Shown here: positions 48,942-59,258 of the stretch, in pieces
Position numbering within the stretch: the first letter of the stretch is position 1
How the letters are laid out: each line of letters opens with the position of its first letter
NCBI RefSeq assembly: GCF_030129945.1
Contig: NZ_JARRAF010000001.1
Location: forward strand, 124,001 to 188,000
Direction: 5' to 3'
Source: Parachitinimonas caeni
GTDB lineage: Bacteria; Pseudomonadota; Gammaproteobacteria; Burkholderiales; Chitinimonadaceae
DNA length: 64,000 bases
Notes under the pieces: model-generated
The model's input: only the letters and a program-made list of their open reading frames with translations
What the model was told of the DNA's origin: nothing
Databases searched by the model: none
Made by a program: the position numbers and the translations under genes

Positions 48942-50663
48942 ATGCCTACGTCTCACTGGCTTGAACAACAAGAAGTCCGTCTCTCTGCACTCCGCCGCGA
49001 GTTGCGCCAGCGCTATGACCCCTTCGGTCTGATCGGCATCTGGCAGCGCGCCCAGGCCGCCTGGCTCGCCCACCCCAAGGAACTGGCGCTGGCCGTTACC
49101 CGCCTCCAGTACGATCTGCTGACCCTGAACAGCCACGGTCTTGCTCGCCTGCTCGGCCAACCAGATACCGACGTCTTCCCGCAGAATCCCGAAGATCAAC
49201 GATTTTCTGAGCCGGTCTGGAGTGAGTCACCATATTGGGACTACCTCAAAGAGTCCTATCTGATGAGCACCCGCTGGATTCAGGACATGTTGTACGAATC
49301 ACCGGGACTGACCGACAAAGAGCGGCGAATGGCAGCTTTCTGGCTTCGACAGTGGCTCAATGCTGTCGCCCCCACCAACTTTCTGCTCACCAACCCAACC
49401 GCTCTGGCCAAAGCCCGGGAAAGCCAAGGCGCCAGCCTGTTGCAAGGGCTGCAGAACTTCGCTGCCGATATGCAGACCGGCGACGTACGCATGACTGATC
49501 GCAGCCCATTCAAGGTGGGCGAGAATCTCGCCACCACTCCCGGCGCCGTGGTTTTCCAGAATCATTTGCTGGAAGTCATTCACTACAGCCCGACCACCCC
49601 CCAAGTCCACGCCATGCCGCTGGTACTGGTATCACCCTGGATCAACAAGTACTACATCCTTGATCTGACCCCCGCCAAGAGCCTGGTCCGTTATCTGGTT
49701 GCACAAGGCTTTAACGTTTTTATCACCAGCTGGAAAAACCCCACGCCCGAGATGGCGGACATCACCTTTGATGACTACATCGTCGATGGCATCGACAAGA
49801 TCGTCGAAGTCGCACGCAGTGTCGGTAAATCAGAAAAAGTCGGCGCGCTCGGCTACTGCATCGGCGGCACCCTGTTGTCGATCTACATGGCCTGGTGCAA
49901 TCGCCGCGACCCGGACAAGGTACCAGTAGCGCACTGGACCCTGATGACCACGCTGGTCGACTTCGGCAAGCCCGGCGACATCGAAGTGTTCATCGACGAA
50001 GACGGCCTGGACTTCATTGATCGGAAAATGGAAGACAAAGGCTTTTTATCCGGGCAGGAAATGGCATCGAGTTTCCGCATGCTGCGACCGAATAGCCTGA
50101 TATGGAATTACTGGGTGAAAAGTTATTTGCTGGGCGAGACGCCTCCCGCCATGGACGTGCTTTACTGGAATACCGATCTGACCCGAATGCCGCGCGCCAT
50201 GCACCGCTATTACCTGCGTGAATTCTATTTGAATAACCGGGTTGTGGAAGCTGATAGCCTGGTCCTGGCTGGCCATCCGATCGATTTGGGACAAATCAGC
50301 CAACCGCTGTTTATTGTCGCCGCCGAAGAAGATCACATTACCCCTTGGCGAGAAACTTATAAAATCACTCAATTAATCAAAGGCCCAGCTCAATTTACGC
50401 TTTCTACATCGGGCCACATTCTGGGCATGATCAACCCCCCGGTAGACCCACCCAAACGCAGCTACTGGCAAGCCGATGCCAAGCCAACCCCATTGCCCGA
50501 AGACTGGTTCGGAAAAACCACAAAAACGCCCGGTTCCTGGTGGCCTTCGTGGATTGAATGGCTACGCCCCCGTTGCGGCGAGATGATTTCCCCCCTCCCT
50601 GCCGCCAATCGCGCTTATCCCAAACTGTCTGACGCACCAGGCACCTATGTATTTGAAATTTGA
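48942..50663 (+). CDS. phaC: Class I poly(R)-hydroxyalkanoate synthase
   Basis: Polymerises hydroxyacyl-CoA into storage polyester granules. The 573-residue protein has the lipase-like box GYCIGG with catalytic C306. The acid and histidine regions read AAEEDHITPWRETYK and LSTSGHILGMINPP, and the N-terminal half has the family stretch LVLVSPWINKYYILDLTPAKSLVRYLVAQGFNVF. Length and the absence of a phaE or phaR neighbour fit class I. phaA, phaB and phasin genes are not here. The ATG has only a weak upstream site. Confidence 0.95.
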   Translation: MPTSHWLEQQEVRLSALRRELRQRYDPFGLIGIWQRAQAAWLAHPKELALAVTRLQYDLLTLNSHGLARLLGQPDTDVFPQNPEDQRFSEPVWSESPYWDYLKESYLMSTRWIQDMLYESPGLTDKERRMAAFWLRQWLNAVAPTNFLLTNPTALAKARESQGASLLQGLQNFAADMQTGDVRMTDRSPFKVGENLATTPGAVVFQNHLLEVIHYSPTTPQVHAMPLVLVSPWINKYYILDLTPAKSLVRYLVAQGFNVFITSWKNPTPEMADITFDDYIVDGIDKIVEVARSVGKSEKVGALGYCIGGTLLSIYMAWCNRRDPDKVPVAHWTLMTTLVDFGKPGDIEVFIDEDGLDFIDRKMEDKGFLSGQEMASSFRMLRPNSLIWNYWVKSYLLGETPPAMDVLYWNTDLTRMPRAMHRYYLREFYLNNRVVEADSLVLAGHPIDLGQISQPLFIVAAEEDHITPWRETYKITQLIKGPAQFTLSTSGHILGMINPPVDPPKRSYWQADAKPTPLPEDWFGKTTKTPGSWWPSWIEWLRPRCGEMISPLPAANRAYPKLSDAPGTYVFEI

Positions 50664-50966
50664 CCCTTTGCCGGCAGGTATTCAAAACCGGCATTCCATG
50701 ACTTTTTATGTCATCGCCCGCTGCCAATTTCAAATAAGTAGTTAATTGCCATTGAAATGGTTATTCAATTGGTAATTTAGCTACGTAATCAGTGCAAGTT
50801 CCAATTGCATTACAACGACTTAGCTTGCCCATACCCGGCAAGCTCGGCGATAATGCGCGCTTTCAAAAAGCAGGCGCGATCGCCCCGCGCATTCGAAACC
50901 TGCCAGATGCCCAATCTACCAGCGCAGGTTTCGACACTCACCCGGCATCTCGCGAAAAGGATCTCG
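50664..50966. other. 303-base region between phaC and tkt
   Basis: Contains a short GCCGG/CCGGC hairpin just after phaC and an AT-rich part (50735-50790) that probably carries the tkt promoter. No gene seen. An in-frame extension of tkt to 50805 lacks a ribosome-binding site and conserved residues. Confidence 0.5.
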
Positions 50967-52961
50967 ATGGCAACCCGCACTGAACTCAGCAATGCAATCC
51001 GCGCCCTCTCGATGGACGCTGTGCAACAAGCCAACTCTGGCCATCCCGGCGCCCCGATGGGCATGGCAGAAATCGCACTCGCATTGTGGGGGGGCCATCT
51101 GAAACATAATCCCGCCAATCCAAAATGGGCTGATCGTGACCGCTTCGTCCTTAGTAACGGCCACGGCTCAATGCTGCTTTACAGCCTGCTGCACCTCACC
51201 GGTTACGACCTGCCCATCGACGAAATCAAGCGCTTCCGCCAGTTACACAGCAAGACCCCCGGCCACCCGGAATACGGCTACGCACCTGGCATCGAAACCA
51301 CCACCGGGCCACTGGGCCAAGGCATCAGCAACGCTGTCGGTATGGCAATGGCTGAAAAAATGCTGGCCGCACAATTCAACCGTCCCGGCCACGACATCGT
51401 CGATCACTACACCTATGTATTCATGGGCGATGGTTGCCTGATGGAAGGTATCTCCCACGAAACCTGTTCCTTGGCCGGCACCTGGAAGCTGGGCAAGCTG
51501 ATTGCTTTCTGGGACGACAATGGTATTTCGATCGACGGCCATGTCGAAGGCTGGTTTACCGACAACACACCGGCGCGGTTTGAGGCTTACGGCTGGCACG
51601 TCATTCGCGATATCGATGGCCATAATGTCGAAGCGGTCGAAGCTGCGATCCGCGAAGCAAAATCGATCACCGACCAACCCAGCCTGATCTGCTGCAAAAC
51701 GATTATCGGCAAAGGCGCTCCCAACAAGCAGGGCGGACATGACGTTCATGGCGCACCGCTTGGCAAGGACGAAATCGCCGCCGCCCGCGCTCATTTGGGT
51801 TGGAGCCATGCCCCATTTGAAATCCCGGCCGAGGTGTATGCCGGTTGGGATGCACGGGAAACAGGCGCCGCAGCAGAACGCAACTGGAACGAAAAATTCA
51901 GCGCCTATCGTGCAGCCTTCCCCGAGCTGGCCGCTGAGTTCGAACGCAGGATGCGGGGTGATCTGCCCACCGACTGGGACAGCACCAAACAAGCCGCCCT
52001 GGCCAAAATCAATGAAGCCGCACAAACCGTTGCGACACGTAAAGCCAGCCAGATTGCCATCGAAGCCCTGTCACCCACGCTGCCTGAATTTGTCGCCGGC
52101 TCAGCGGATCTGACAGGCTCGAACCTCACCAACTGGTCTGGTTCGAAATGGATCGACAATGCCGGGAATGGCAACTACATCAGCTACGGTGTACGTGAAT
52201 TCGGCATGGCCGCCATCATGAACGGCATGACCTTGCATGGCGGTCTGCGCCCCTACGGCGGCACTTTCCTGATGTTCAGCGAATACGCCCGCAATGCCCT
52301 GCGTATGGCCGCGCTGATGAAAATCAATCCGATTTTTGTCTTCACCCACGATTCGATTGGCCTGGGCGAAGATGGACCTACCCACCAGCCGGTCGAACAG
52401 ACCACCACCTTGCGCTATGTGCCAAACATGGACACCTGGCGCCCGTGTGATACCACCGAAACCGCCGTTGCGTGGGCTACCGCTGTTGAACAGAAAACCC
52501 GCCCCAGCAACTTGGTGCTGAGCCGTCAAAACCTGCCTTTCGTTACTCGCGATGCAGCACAGATTACCGACATCGCCAAAGGTGGCTACGTGCTGCGGGA
52601 AGCCACGGCTGGTGCCGCCAAACTGGTATTGATTGCGACCGGCTCGGAAGTCGAGCTGGCGTTGAAGGCGCGAGACCAGCTGGAAGCCGATGGCGTGCCG
52701 ACCCGCGTGGTTTCGATGCCTTGCACCAATCTGTTTGATCGGCAAGATCGCAGCTATCAGCAGTCGGTACTGCCGGCAGGTGCGCCCCGACTGGCCATCG
52801 AAGCCGGTGTCAGCGACTTCTGGCGCAAATATGTTGGACTGGAAGGTGATGTGGTCGGTATCGACCACTTTGGTGAGTCTGCGCCAGCGCCCGTCCTGTT
52901 CAAGGAATTCGGATTTACTGTCGATCAGGTTGTCGCCAAGGCCAAAGCCTTGTTGTCTTGA
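50967..52961 (+). CDS. tkt: Transketolase
   Basis: Thiamine-diphosphate enzyme linking glycolysis and the pentose-phosphate pathway; it also supplies erythrose 4-phosphate for AroG. The 664-residue protein has [28 protein letters not shown], the ThDP motif [16 protein letters not shown]...[13 protein letters not shown], and the pyrimidine-domain segments [33 protein letters not shown] and SLR-type end. AAGGA precedes ATG 50967. gapA, pgk and fba follow on the same strand. Confidence 0.97.
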   Translation: MATRTELSNAIRALSMDAVQQANSGHPGAPMGMAEIALALWGGHLKHNPANPKWADRDRFVLSNGHGSMLLYSLLHLTGYDLPIDEIKRFRQLHSKTPGHPEYGYAPGIETTTGPLGQGISNAVGMAMAEKMLAAQFNRPGHDIVDHYTYVFMGDGCLMEGISHETCSLAGTWKLGKLIAFWDDNGISIDGHVEGWFTDNTPARFEAYGWHVIRDIDGHNVEAVEAAIREAKSITDQPSLICCKTIIGKGAPNKQGGHDVHGAPLGKDEIAAARAHLGWSHAPFEIPAEVYAGWDARETGAAAERNWNEKFSAYRAAFPELAAEFERRMRGDLPTDWDSTKQAALAKINEAAQTVATRKASQIAIEALSPTLPEFVAGSADLTGSNLTNWSGSKWIDNAGNGNYISYGVREFGMAAIMNGMTLHGGLRPYGGTFLMFSEYARNALRMAALMKINPIFVFTHDSIGLGEDGPTHQPVEQTTTLRYVPNMDTWRPCDTTETAVAWATAVEQKTRPSNLVLSRQNLPFVTRDAAQITDIAKGGYVLREATAGAAKLVLIATGSEVELALKARDQLEADGVPTRVVSMPCTNLFDRQDRSYQQSVLPAGAPRLAIEAGVSDFWRKYVGLEGDVVGIDHFGESAPAPVLFKEFGFTVDQVVAKAKALLS

Positions 52962-53114
52962 GTCGATAGATGGACTCGCTGCCCACGCAGGCAGCGAGCC
53001 GAGGAGCCGGCACAGCCGGCCGAAGCGCGCTTTCTGGCGCTTGCGGACAAGTCCCCAAGTCCGTCGAACCTCTGGCGCCTCGCGCCCATTTGCTTGAATG
53101 GAGAACGTAAGTCA
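52962..53114 (+). other. Structured leader between tkt and gapA
   Basis: 153 bases with several hairpins: CTCGCTGCC/GGCAGCGAG (52975-52998, 9-bp stem), GCCGGC-ACA-GCCGGC (53006-53020), and a weaker one near 53025-53045. None has a T tract. It could be an RNA processing or attenuation region that separates expression of tkt and gapA. Confidence 0.5.
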
Positions 53115-54128
53115 ATGAGTATCCGTATTGCCATCAACGGCTATGGTCGAATCGGCCGTAATGTTCTGCGTGCCTTGTACGAGCTCAACCGCTCCGAAGA
53201 ATTCAAGATTGTCGCGATCAACGCGACGGGCGATCTTGCCACCAACGCCCATCTGACCAAGTTCGACACGGTTCATGGTCGCTTTAATGCCGATGTTCGC
53301 GCAGATGGCGACTGGTTGCGCATCAATGATGAGCACATCCGCTTCTTTTCGACCCGTAACCCTGCGGAATTGCCCTGGGGCGATCTGGGCATTGATGTCG
53401 TGCTTGAATGTACTGGCGCATTTACCAGCAAAGCCAAGTGCCAGGTGCATATTGATGCCGGGGCAAAAAAAGTCTTGATCTCCGCCCCAGGAGACAAGGA
53501 TGTGGACGCCACCGTGGTATACGGCGTCAACCACAACATCCTGCGTAGCAACATGACCGTTGTCTCCAATGCGTCCTGCACAACGAACTGCCTTGCTCCA
53601 CTGGTCAAGCCGCTGCATCAGACGATTGGTCTGCTCAAGGGCCAGATGACAACGGTTCACGCCTATACCAACGACCAGGTTTTGACCGACGTCCGACACA
53701 AAGACCTGCGCCGCGCCCGCTCCGCCACGCAGAGCATCATCCCGACCAAAACCGGTGCGGCATCAGCCGTTGGACTGGTATTACCAGAGCTGGCAGGCAA
53801 ACTGGATGGCTACTCTGTGCGCGTTCCCACCATCAATGTGTCGATGGTTGATCTGACTTTCCAGGCTGCACGCGCCACCAGCAAGGAAGAAATCAACGCC
53901 ATCCTCAAAGATGCTTCGCGCGGCGAATTGAAAGGTGTACTCGGCTACAACGATCTGCCGCTGGTATCGGTCGATTTCAACCATACCAACGAATCATCGA
54001 TTTTCGACTCGACACTGACCAAGGTCATTGATGGCGACCTCGTTAAAGTCGCCGCATGGTATGACAACGAGTGGGGCTTCTCCTGCCGCATGCTCGACGT
54101 TGCCAAAGCCATGATGGCTGCAGCCTGA
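53115..54128 (+). CDS. gapA: Glyceraldehyde-3-phosphate dehydrogenase
   Basis: Glycolytic NAD-dependent enzyme, 337 residues. It begins [16 protein letters not shown] and has the catalytic cysteine C155 in [41 protein letters not shown] and the C-terminal [10 protein letters not shown]-type motif ([14 protein letters not shown]) follow. In the cofactor loop INATGD replaces the more usual IND-L-GD, which may slightly change NAD binding. Erythrose-4-phosphate dehydrogenase was considered, but the overall sequence and the tkt-gap-pgk context favour GapA. An in-frame start at 53094 is less likely. Confidence 0.94.
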   Translation: MSIRIAINGYGRIGRNVLRALYELNRSEEFKIVAINATGDLATNAHLTKFDTVHGRFNADVRADGDWLRINDEHIRFFSTRNPAELPWGDLGIDVVLECTGAFTSKAKCQVHIDAGAKKVLISAPGDKDVDATVVYGVNHNILRSNMTVVSNASCTTNCLAPLVKPLHQTIGLLKGQMTTVHAYTNDQVLTDVRHKDLRRARSATQSIIPTKTGAASAVGLVLPELAGKLDGYSVRVPTINVSMVDLTFQAARATSKEEINAILKDASRGELKGVLGYNDLPLVSVDFNHTNESSIFDSTLTKVIDGDLVKVAAWYDNEWGFSCRMLDVAKAMMAAA

Positions 54129-54251
54129 CCCTGCACTGCACACGCGGTCAGACTAACGGGACGGGGCGCGTATGCGCCCCGTCTGCACTACAGCTCCGGT
54201 CCTTGTTACATTTGGAGCCCTCTCCTTCAACCCTTGTTCAGATCCCCGGCC

Positions 54252-55421
54252 ATGAACTTCAAAAAGCTCACAGACCTCTCCCTCGCTGGCAAGCGTGTAT
54301 TGATTCGTGTCGATATGAATGTACCGATCGCCGACGGCAAGATTGGTGACGATACCCGCATCCGCGCTTCACTTCCTACCATCCAGCACTGCCTGCAAGC
54401 TGGTGCGGGCGTGATCGTCATGACCCATCTGGGGCGCCCCACTGAAGGTCAGGTCAACGCCGAAGACCGTCTGGAGCCAGTGGCACAACGCCTGGGCGAG
54501 TTGCTGGAAAAGAACGTGCCGGTACTGGCCGACTGGGCTGGTTATCAGGTTGCCGCTGGCGATCTGGTCATGCTGGAAAATGTCCGTTGCAATGTCGGCG
54601 AGAAGAAAAACAAAGATGAACTCGGCCAGGCTTATGCAGCCCTGTGCGACATTTTTGTTCACGACGCTTTCGGCACCTCACACCGCGCCGAAGCCTCCAC
54701 TTATGCCGTGGCCAAGTTTGCACCAACCGCCTGTGCCGGCTTGTTGATGGCCGCCGAACTGGATGCCCTGGGCAAGGCGCTGGCACAGCCAAAGCGCCCG
54801 CTGGTTGCTATCGTCGCCGGCTCCAAGGTTTCCACCAAGCTGACGATTCTCGAAGCCCTGGCCGACAAAGTGGACCAGTTAATCGTCGGCGGCGGCATTG
54901 CCAACACCTTTCTGCTGGCAGAAGGCAAGGCCATCGGCAAATCGCTGGCCGAGCCAGACCTCGTTGAACAAGCCCGCACCGTCATCAACAAGATCCAGGC
55001 CCGTGGCGGCAACGTGCCGCTACCGACTGATGTGGTCGTTGGCAAGAAATTCGATGCCAGTGAGCCTGCCGTCACCAAAGTACTCAGCGACGTCGCCAGT
55101 GATGACATGATCTTTGATATTGGCCCGGATAGCGCCACCGCACTGGCCGAGCTGATCAGCAAAGCCGGAACGATAGTATGGAATGGCCCGGTTGGCGTGT
55201 TCGAGTTCGATCAGTTTGGTCAGGGCACCCGTACTCTGGCCAACGCCATTGCCAACAGCCCCGGCTTCTCGATTGCCGGGGGGGGCGATACCCTGGCCGC
55301 CGTCGCCAAATATGGCATTACCGATCAGGTCGGCTACATTTCGACCGGAGGCGGCGCATTTCTGGAGTTTCTGGAAGGCAAAACCCTACCCGCCGTCGAA
55401 ATTCTCGGTCAACGCGCCTAA
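54252..55421 (+). CDS. pgk: Phosphoglycerate kinase
   Basis: Transfers phosphate between 1,3-bisphosphoglycerate and ADP. The 389-residue protein has [13 protein letters not shown] near residue 17, THLGRPTEG, the lysine-rich substrate part, [36 protein letters not shown] and the nucleotide-binding end [20 protein letters not shown]...[17 protein letters not shown] 54252 begins the family's usual [11 protein letters not shown]. It follows gapA by 123 bases and precedes the DUF4349-like gene by 10. Confidence 0.96.
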   Translation: MNFKKLTDLSLAGKRVLIRVDMNVPIADGKIGDDTRIRASLPTIQHCLQAGAGVIVMTHLGRPTEGQVNAEDRLEPVAQRLGELLEKNVPVLADWAGYQVAAGDLVMLENVRCNVGEKKNKDELGQAYAALCDIFVHDAFGTSHRAEASTYAVAKFAPTACAGLLMAAELDALGKALAQPKRPLVAIVAGSKVSTKLTILEALADKVDQLIVGGGIANTFLLAEGKAIGKSLAEPDLVEQARTVINKIQARGGNVPLPTDVVVGKKFDASEPAVTKVLSDVASDDMIFDIGPDSATALAELISKAGTIVWNGPVGVFEFDQFGQGTRTLANAIANSPGFSIAGGGDTLAAVAKYGITDQVGYISTGGGAFLEFLEGKTLPAVEILGQRA

Positions 55422-55431
55422 GGGCTAAACC

Positions 55432-56301
55432 ATGCTGAGACGTCTGCTGCTGTCATCCGCCCTGCTACCAATCTTGTTGGCATGTGGGCAGAAAAAAAGT
55501 GAAGCCATGCCCGAGGTTGGGCGGACGGCACCAATGACCGTCGCGGAGTCGTCTCAACCGGCACCACCACCAGCCGCTGCCGAGCAGCAAGCGCGTGGCG
55601 CCGCTGGTGGCAGTCCCGACAGTGCCGCTCCCCGTTACCTGGCCATCCGGCATGAAATCGAGCTGGAAACCGATGCCGCCAAGGTTGAACCCCTGTGGCG
55701 TAGCCTGCAAATTCGTGTGGCAGAACAGGGAGGGGACATCATCAACGCCCGTCTGTCACGCAGCGACCTGCGCAGCCCGACGGCGACACTGTCACTGCGT
55801 CTGCCACCCACCAGGGTGGATGGCTTCCTGAAGCAGCTCGAAGGTAGCGCCACCATTGTTGACCAGCACACCAACAGCGAAGACAAGACGATTGAAGTCG
55901 TCGATGTCGAAGCCCGCCTGAAAAACCTGACCGAAGCCCGCGACCGCCTGCGGCGCATGCAGTCGGAAAAGACCGGCAAGCTGTCTGATGTACTCGAAGT
56001 GGACAAGGCCCTGACCGACACCCAAAGCCAGCTCGATAGCCTGACCTCGCAGCGCAAAGTACTGGCAGCAGAAACCAGCAAGATCCGTCTGGATCTGACA
56101 TTGCACACCCCACGCAGCATTGGCGAAGCGAGTGCGTTGGAACCTCTGCGCCACGCCTGGCGCAATCTGGGCCATGTCTTTTTCTCCAGCTTCGGAACCG
56201 TGCTGGAATTCCTGGCCGCCATTCTGCCCTGGTTGGCGCTGTTTACCCCGATTGTCATCTGGTGGCGTCGTCGCAAACGGGCCAGACAGGCCATTAGGTA
56301 G
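55432..56301 (+). CDS. DUF4349-type lipoprotein with a C-terminal membrane anchor
   Basis: A 289-residue envelope protein. The leader LLLSSALLPILLACGQKK contains a lipobox with Cys at 18. A Pro/Ala-rich linker follows, then a conserved domain with IRHEIELETDAAKVEPLWRSLQ and LSLRLPPTRVDGFLKQLE. A coiled coil (LTEARDRLRRMQSEKTGKLSDVLEVDKALTDTQSQLDSL) and one membrane helix near residues 255-276 complete it; the tail is basic (RRRKRARQ). The layout matches DUF4349, whose function is unknown. Why it lies between pgk (10 bases) and fba is unclear; cotranscription is likely. Confidence 0.8.
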   Translation: MLRRLLLSSALLPILLACGQKKSEAMPEVGRTAPMTVAESSQPAPPPAAAEQQARGAAGGSPDSAAPRYLAIRHEIELETDAAKVEPLWRSLQIRVAEQGGDIINARLSRSDLRSPTATLSLRLPPTRVDGFLKQLEGSATIVDQHTNSEDKTIEVVDVEARLKNLTEARDRLRRMQSEKTGKLSDVLEVDKALTDTQSQLDSLTSQRKVLAAETSKIRLDLTLHTPRSIGEASALEPLRHAWRNLGHVFFSSFGTVLEFLAAILPWLALFTPIVIWWRRRKRARQAIR

Positions 56302-56407
56302 TATCGCCTACATTGACTACAATAATCGGCTGTTCAAACCGAGCCGATTGCCCCTTTCCGGCAGGCTGCACCTACCGCAGCCAAGCCCACACCACAAGGA
56401 GTGACCC

Positions 56408-57472
56408 ATGCCTCTCGTATCCATGCGCCAGCTACTCGACCACGCAGCCGAACACAGCTATGGTCTGCCGGCGTTCAACGTCAACAACCTTGAGCAAGTA
56501 CAGGCCATCATGCAGGCGGCCGATGAATGCAACAGCCCGGTCATCATGCAAGGCTCGGCAGGTGCCCGTAAGTACGCGGGTGAAGCCTTTCTGCGCCATC
56601 TGATCCTGGCAGCGGTCGAAGCCTATCCGCACATTCCGGTTGTCATGCATCAGGACCATGGCGCCAGCCCCGCCGTCTGTATCCAGGCCATGCGCTCGGG
56701 GTTCTCCAGCGTGATGATGGATGGTTCGCTGATGGAAGATGCCAAGACACCTTCTTCCTACGAGTACAACGTGGACGTTACCCGTCGGGTGGTAGAGATG
56801 GCGCATGCCATTGGCGTTTCGGTAGAAGGTGAGCTGGGTTGCCTGGGTTCGCTCGAAAGCGGCATGGGTGAAAAGGAAGATGGTCACGGCGCCGAAGGTG
56901 TACTCAGCCACGACCAGCTGCTGACCGATCCGGATGAAGCGGCCGATTTTGTTCGCAAAACTCAAGTCGATGCCCTGGCCATTGCCATTGGCACCAGCCA
57001 CGGCGCCTACAAATTTACCCGTAAACCAACCGGCGACATTCTGGCAATCGAGCGTATCAAGCAAATCCACGCCCGTATTCCCAACACCCATCTGGTCATG
57101 CACGGCAGCTCCAGCGTGCCGCAGGAGTGGCTGGAAATCATCCGCGAGTTTGGCGGCGAGATGAAGGAAACCTACGGCGTGCCAGTCGAAGAGATTGTGA
57201 CCGGTATCAAGTATGGTGTGCGCAAGATCAATATCGACACCGATATCCGCTTGGCCATGACTGGCTCGATTCGCCGTCACCTGGCTCAGCACAAGAGTGA
57301 GTTTGATCCACGCAAATTCATGAAAGACGCCATGCTGTCGGCCAAGGATATTTGTAAGGCCCGGTTTGAAGCCTTTGGTTGTGCCGGACAGGCCGACCGG
57401 ATCAAACCGATTGCCATGGAGACCATGGCAGACCGTTATAAGAAAGGTGAGCTTGCGGCACTGATCAAGTGA
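56408..57472 (+). CDS. fba: Fructose-bisphosphate aldolase, class II
   Basis: Zinc-dependent aldolase for fructose 1,6-bisphosphate, 354 residues. It has [14 protein letters not shown], the zinc-ligand histidines in [41 protein letters not shown] and [10 protein letters not shown], and the [18 protein letters not shown] motif. It closes the tkt-gapA-pgk string, 106 bases after the DUF4349-like gene, with its own strong terminator. This subgroup (sometimes called CbbA) is common in Betaproteobacteria and does not by itself mean CO2 fixation; no rubisco gene is here. Confidence 0.96.
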   Translation: MPLVSMRQLLDHAAEHSYGLPAFNVNNLEQVQAIMQAADECNSPVIMQGSAGARKYAGEAFLRHLILAAVEAYPHIPVVMHQDHGASPAVCIQAMRSGFSSVMMDGSLMEDAKTPSSYEYNVDVTRRVVEMAHAIGVSVEGELGCLGSLESGMGEKEDGHGAEGVLSHDQLLTDPDEAADFVRKTQVDALAIAIGTSHGAYKFTRKPTGDILAIERIKQIHARIPNTHLVMHGSSSVPQEWLEIIREFGGEMKETYGVPVEEIVTGIKYGVRKINIDTDIRLAMTGSIRRHLAQHKSEFDPRKFMKDAMLSAKDICKARFEAFGCAGQADRIKPIAMETMADRYKKGELAALIK

Positions 57473-57500
57473 TCCATGCAGTAAAGCCCGAGCATCGGTC

Positions 57501-57527
57501 AAACCCGCCTGCATGGCGGGTTTTTTA
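57501..57527 (+). terminator. Rho-independent terminator of fba
   Basis: AAACCCGCC (57501-57509) - TGCAT - GGCGGGTTT (57515-57523) then TTTT, 29 bases after the stop. Confidence 0.92.
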
Positions 57528-58007
57528 TTGCTTACTAAATAATGCGCCCAAGAAAACAAGCCAGATATTTTATATATGAATATCAAAGACTTTTATAAAT
57601 AAACTCTTGAATGGCATAAATCGCTAAACCCAACATTTTAGTGTCCCGACCGTCAAGTAATTTTGAATAAGTAATCAATCTTACTTCACCAGACGGCGAT
57701 GCTTTTCGACCGTGGTATAGTTTGCAACAATTATGATGAGCTGGTCAGACAAGTTGGCACCGCAAGGTTGATCGTCTTCTAGGCAATCTGTCCCGTCCAT
57801 CGCTGGCAATATTCAGGGATGGGCCGATCAACGCCACCAACTTCAAACTGCTTCATCAAGGTTTGATGGTTATGGTCATGCGTCACTTGTTATTACCCGA
57901 TCAAGATCAGTGGCAAGCTACCGCCCACCAGACCTAGTGCCAAGCGAGGTACAGGTGGTGGCAAAGCTTTTTCGCAACCCATTTCTTACGAATTGCTGAA
58001 TACAGCT
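57528..58007. other. 480-base region upstream of the exporter genes
   Basis: The first half is AT-rich with no gene. The second half (57700-57950) has protein-like reading in short frames that break off: a 27-codon plus frame beginning MLFDRGIVCNNYDELVRQ near 57700, and a later plus frame with SLAIFRDGPINATNFKLLHQG ending at a TAG near 57935. Frame shifts between them suggest a decayed gene or chance. No double-glycine leader peptide for the downstream C39 exporter was found. Confidence 0.45.
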
Positions 58008-59237
58008 GTGTCTCTATTTCGACAGGAAGTCTTTGAAGCCAAAAAGCGGGCGCATGTTGGCAAGGTGGTATTGCGCAGCCCGGCAGCCTTCGTCTGGTTT
58101 AGCGCCCTGGCGGGCTGTGTTGCCGTTGCCTTGGTCGCCATGCTTTTTACCTTCAACTACACCAGCCGGGCCCATGTGGTGGGCAAACTGGAACCTGATC
58201 TGGGTTTGGTCCAGGTCTACCCGCTACAAGCCGGCCGCGTGGTATCGCGCAAAGCACGGGAAGGAGACCAGATTGCTGCGGGATCGCCGCTCTTTCTGCT
58301 GTCTGGTGAGCGGGTCGGCAAGCTGGGAGAAACCACGGCAGCGGCCATGCGCTCGTTGGAATCGCGCCGACAAAGCCTGCGCCAGGAAATCGATAATGGA
58401 GCCTTACTGATTTCGGAGCAACGGGCCGCCAGCCAGAAGCGCTTGATCGAACTGCGAGCCCAGCTGGCGCAGCTGACGCAGGAAGCCGATAGTCAGAAAC
58501 GACGCATCGAGATTTCTCAGGCGACACTGGCTCGCTACACCGAGCTGGCCAAAGCCAACTTTGTGCCAACCCTTCAAGTGCAGCAGCGGCATGAAGAGCT
58601 GCTTGATCAGCAGAGCCGGTTGTCTGCACTGGTCCGCGCAGCCGCCGATCTGAAGAGCCAGATCAGTACAACCGAATCCGAGCTGGCCAGCCTGCCTTTA
58701 CGCGAAAAAACCCAGAAAGCCGCCGCAGAACGCAGCTTATCCCTACTGGAACAGGAAGCCGCAGAAACCGCTGCGCGTGGCGAGCTGTCAGTGCTGGCGC
58801 CGGTCGCCGGTACGGTCTCGACTTTGCAGGTTGAGCAAGGCCAGACCGTCACGGGTGATCAGGCCCTGGCAACCATCATCCCGTCCGGCTCATCGCTGGT
58901 GGCCAATTTCTTCGTGCCAAGCAGCGCCATCGCTTTTGTAAAACCCGGTCAGAAGGTGATGATGCGCTATCCGGCTTTCCCCTATCAAAAATTCGGTCAG
59001 GCCGAAGGCATCGTCAGTGACATCTCTCGCAGCGCGGTCATCCGCCCTGGTCAGCCAGCCAATAGCGAGCCGGTCTTCCGCATTACGGTAAAGCCTGCGT
59101 TGCAGCAAGTGATGGCATATGGCCGCTGGATGCCGCTGCAACCGGACATGACGGTTGAAGCCGACGTGATGCTGGATACCCGTCGCCTGATCGAATGGAT
59201 CTTTGAGCCCTTGCTGTCGATCAAGGGCAAGCTATGA
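58008..59237 (+). CDS. HlyD-family membrane fusion protein of a type I secretion system
   Basis: Periplasmic adaptor that joins an ABC exporter to an outer-membrane channel. The 409-residue protein has one N-terminal membrane helix (about 28-50, FVWFSALAGCVAVALVAMLF). A lipoyl-like half (VVGKLEPDLGLVQVYPLQAGRVVSRKAREGDQI), a long coiled-coil hairpin (about 95-240) and the second half with VLAPVAGTVSTLQVEQGQTVTGDQ follow. The pattern resembles CvaA/RaxA adaptors. A GTG at 58008 gives MSLFRQEVFEA, a typical start; a TTG at 57993 is also open. The exporter gene follows after 21 bases. No TolC-like gene is present. Confidence 0.9.
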   Translation: MSLFRQEVFEAKKRAHVGKVVLRSPAAFVWFSALAGCVAVALVAMLFTFNYTSRAHVVGKLEPDLGLVQVYPLQAGRVVSRKAREGDQIAAGSPLFLLSGERVGKLGETTAAAMRSLESRRQSLRQEIDNGALLISEQRAASQKRLIELRAQLAQLTQEADSQKRRIEISQATLARYTELAKANFVPTLQVQQRHEELLDQQSRLSALVRAAADLKSQISTTESELASLPLREKTQKAAAERSLSLLEQEAAETAARGELSVLAPVAGTVSTLQVEQGQTVTGDQALATIIPSGSSLVANFFVPSSAIAFVKPGQKVMMRYPAFPYQKFGQAEGIVSDISRSAVIRPGQPANSEPVFRITVKPALQQVMAYGRWMPLQPDMTVEADVMLDTRRLIEWIFEPLLSIKGKL

Positions 59238-59258
59238 CACACCGCCAAGCCACCCAAC

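Noticed and set aside
52101-52868. 255-codon minus-strand frame
   Set aside because: Antisense to the well-conserved C-terminal half of transketolase.
56432-57586. 384-codon minus-strand open frame
   Set aside because: Antisense to fba with no recognisable domain; fba is certain.
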